This document shows, one piece after another, positions 14,128 to 15,352 of a stretch of 15,352 nucleotides of DNA; the first letter of the stretch is position 1; every line of letters starts with the position of its first letter. The stretch is from DASSCW01 sp036555005. GTDB lineage: Bacteria; Chloroflexota; Limnocylindria; QHBO01. The position numbers and the translations under genes were made by a program. Location of the stretch: positions 1-15,352 of the forward strand of contig DATBME010000011.1 in the NCBI GenBank assembly GCA_036555005.1, in the 5' to 3' direction. The notes under the pieces are model-generated. The model was not told the DNA's origin. It made no database searches and saw nothing but the letters and a program-made list of their open reading frames with translations.

Positions 14128-15352
14128 TCAAACCTTCCTGACCAGCCGCAGGAAGGCGTCGACGTCGATGCGCGGGTGCCCATCGGTCGCCAGGTTCACG
14201 ATCGTCAGGGTGTGCTGGCCCTGGCTCGCCCAGCGCCGGGCGAAGACGATGGCCCGATGCCGGCGGATGGGCGCATGCAGGTTGATCCTCCTCGGCTGGC
14301 GGCCGTCGATCGAGACGGCAGCGGCCCCGAGATGCGGACCGCGTCTGGCGACCCACGCCACCGACGAACCGGTGAAGGAGAATGTCACGCGTGCCCCCGC
14401 CACGTTCGAGTAGGCCACGCGGCCGCCGGAGGCCGCGCCGCTCGAGGCTGTGAACCAGCGCTTCTGGTAGACGACGCCACCATCCGATTCCTGCGCCCGG
14501 CGGACGACGAAGGGCTTCCCCGCGGCCCAGCCGCTGGTGTTGCCGGCGCCGTCGGTGGCGCGGGCCCCATAGCGGAAGGTGGCGGCGATCGGCAGCGACT
14601 GCACCACGGAGGTCGCCGGGCTGGACGGCAGGGTTTGGCCCGCCCACGCGCCGCCGCCGCGCTGCCGGCGCAGGCCGTTGCGCGCAATGCGACACCCATC
14701 GGTGGCCGACCACGTCGTCCGCACCGGCGCGGTGCTGACACCCAGGCTGCCGCCCGCGACGAGGGCCGAGATGGGGGCGTCGACCGCGGGAACCGTCGCG
14801 TCGGCGGGCGGTGGCGTGATGCGCGCCTTGGCGTCGAGGATGCGGCGATGGGAGGCCCGCAACCTGCTCAGCGGGATGCGTCCGTCGCGTGCCGCATTCA
14901 GCAGGCTGTTGAACGTCGCGTTGCTCTCCCGCTCGGAGCCGGTCAGCAGGATCATGTCCGTGCCGGCTCGCGCGGCCCGGACGGCAAGCACGCTGGCCGC
15001 GATGCTGCGGGCAGCAGCCGTTCCGCTAAGGGAGTCGGTAATCGAGATGCCGCGGAAGCCGAGATTCCCGCGCAGCAAGCCCAGGCTGATGGCCCGTGAC
15101 CAGCCAGCGGCTGCGCTACTGGGGTCGTAGGCGGGATACGACGCGTTCGAGAGCATGATCAGCGGCAGCCGATCCGCGATGCCGCGCCGATACGGCCGCA
15201 GGCCGGGTGCCAGTGCCCGCCGCGTGGCGGAGATGGTGACGGCGTTGGTGTCGGTGTTCCTGGCCGCCAGGCCTATGCCGGGAAAGTGCTTCATCGTCGG
15301 CAGCACGCCGTTCGCCAGCAGCCCGCCCGCGAAGGCGTTGCTCAGCTCGGTC
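14128..15352 (-). CDS. GH3-family hydrolase with C-terminal Fn3-like and beta-sandwich modules, N-terminus outside the window
   Basis: The 407 visible residues begin inside a glycoside hydrolase family 3 TIM-barrel, at ELSNAFAGGLLANG, followed by KHFPGIG, NASYPAYDP, LLRGNLGFRGISITDSLSG and ARAGTDMILLTG. The Asp in ITDSL (codon 15034-15036) is the expected nucleophile. In NagZ-type members a DxH loop after KHFPGxG supplies the acid/base His; here the place reads NTDTNAV, so that His is absent. The barrel is followed by an Fn3/Ig-like stretch (about 14500-14810; TTWSATDG, ARATDGAGNTSGWAAG). A terminal beta-sandwich (about 14131-14490) has VTFSFTGSSVAWVARRGPHLGAAAVSIDG, GQHTLTIVN and VDAFLRL, and resembles sugar- or surface-binding modules. 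This layout suggests an exported wall- or polysaccharide-active protein, but the signal peptide region is not in the window. The gene runs off the end; tRNA-Lys follows its stop. Confidence 0.88.
   Translation of the reverse strand, partial: TELSNAFAGGLLANGVLPTMKHFPGIGLAARNTDTNAVTISATRRALAPGLRPYRRGIADRLPLIMLSNASYPAYDPSSAAAGWSRAISLGLLRGNLGFRGISITDSLSGTAAARSIAASVLAVRAARAGTDMILLTGSERESNATFNSLLNAARDGRIPLSRLRASHRRILDAKARITPPPADATVPAVDAPISALVAGGSLGVSTAPVRTTWSATDGCRIARNGLRRQRGGGAWAGQTLPSSPATSVVQSLPIAATFRYGARATDGAGNTSGWAAGKPFVVRRAQESDGGVVYQKRWFTASSGAASGGRVAYSNVAGARVTFSFTGSSVAWVARRGPHLGAAAVSIDGRQPRRINLHAPIRRHRAIVFARRWASQGQHTLTIVNLATDGHPRIDVDAFLRLVRKV

Overview
The window is very GC-rich and densely coded: ten protein genes, two of them cut by the window edges, and one tRNA gene. 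Gaps are short (the largest is about 106 bp), and GTG/TTG starts and overlapping stop/start codons are common. No insertion sequence, CRISPR array, phage gene or rRNA was found. The gene style suggests a GC-rich soil or freshwater bacterium, most likely Chloroflexota (the Limnocylindria/Ellin6529 type comes to mind from the last gene's domain layout) or a deep actinobacterial lineage. This placement is an inference from style, not from a marker gene.

Layout. (1) Positions 1-3202, minus strand: a cyanophycin operon, with cyanophycinase (cphB) first and cyanophycin synthetase (cphA, truncated by the window start) second, joined by a 4-base GTGA overlap. (2) Positions 3269-7118, plus strand: a three-gene run with a J-domain protein, a membrane PAS/histidine kinase without an adjacent response regulator, and a HisC-like PLP aminotransferase. 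Only 66 bp separate its start from cphB, and that gap holds back-to-back -10 elements. (3) Positions 7148-9795, minus strand: a pair of M16B zinc peptidase subunits, one with the HxxEH zinc site and one without it but carrying the complementary Arg/Tyr pair. A GC-rich hairpin lies between regions 2 and 3. (4) Positions 9902-13331, plus strand: a GT4 glycosyltransferase and an amylo-alpha-1,6-glucosidase-type debranching enzyme, 1 base apart. (5) Positions 13348-14019, plus strand: a pterin-4a-carbinolamine dehydratase-like domain fused to a VOC/glyoxalase-like domain, with altered catalytic residues. (6) Positions 14021-14095, minus strand: tRNA-Lys(CTT) with encoded CCA. (7) Positions 14128-15352, minus strand: the C-terminal part of a GH3-family hydrolase followed by Fn3-like and beta-sandwich modules.

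How the genes may work together. CphA makes and CphB breaks down cyanophycin, an Asp-Arg polymer that stores nitrogen and carbon. The GT4/debranching pair points to alpha-glucan or a related glucan, so the window holds enzymes for two kinds of storage polymer, though a shared regulation is not shown. The two M16 subunits probably form one heterodimeric peptidase. The J-protein/kinase/aminotransferase trio has no obvious known function and is the least explained part of the window. Several starts have a TAnnnT box exactly 6 bases upstream of ATG, the arrangement expected for leaderless mRNAs, while others have clear Shine-Dalgarno sites, so both initiation modes appear to be used.
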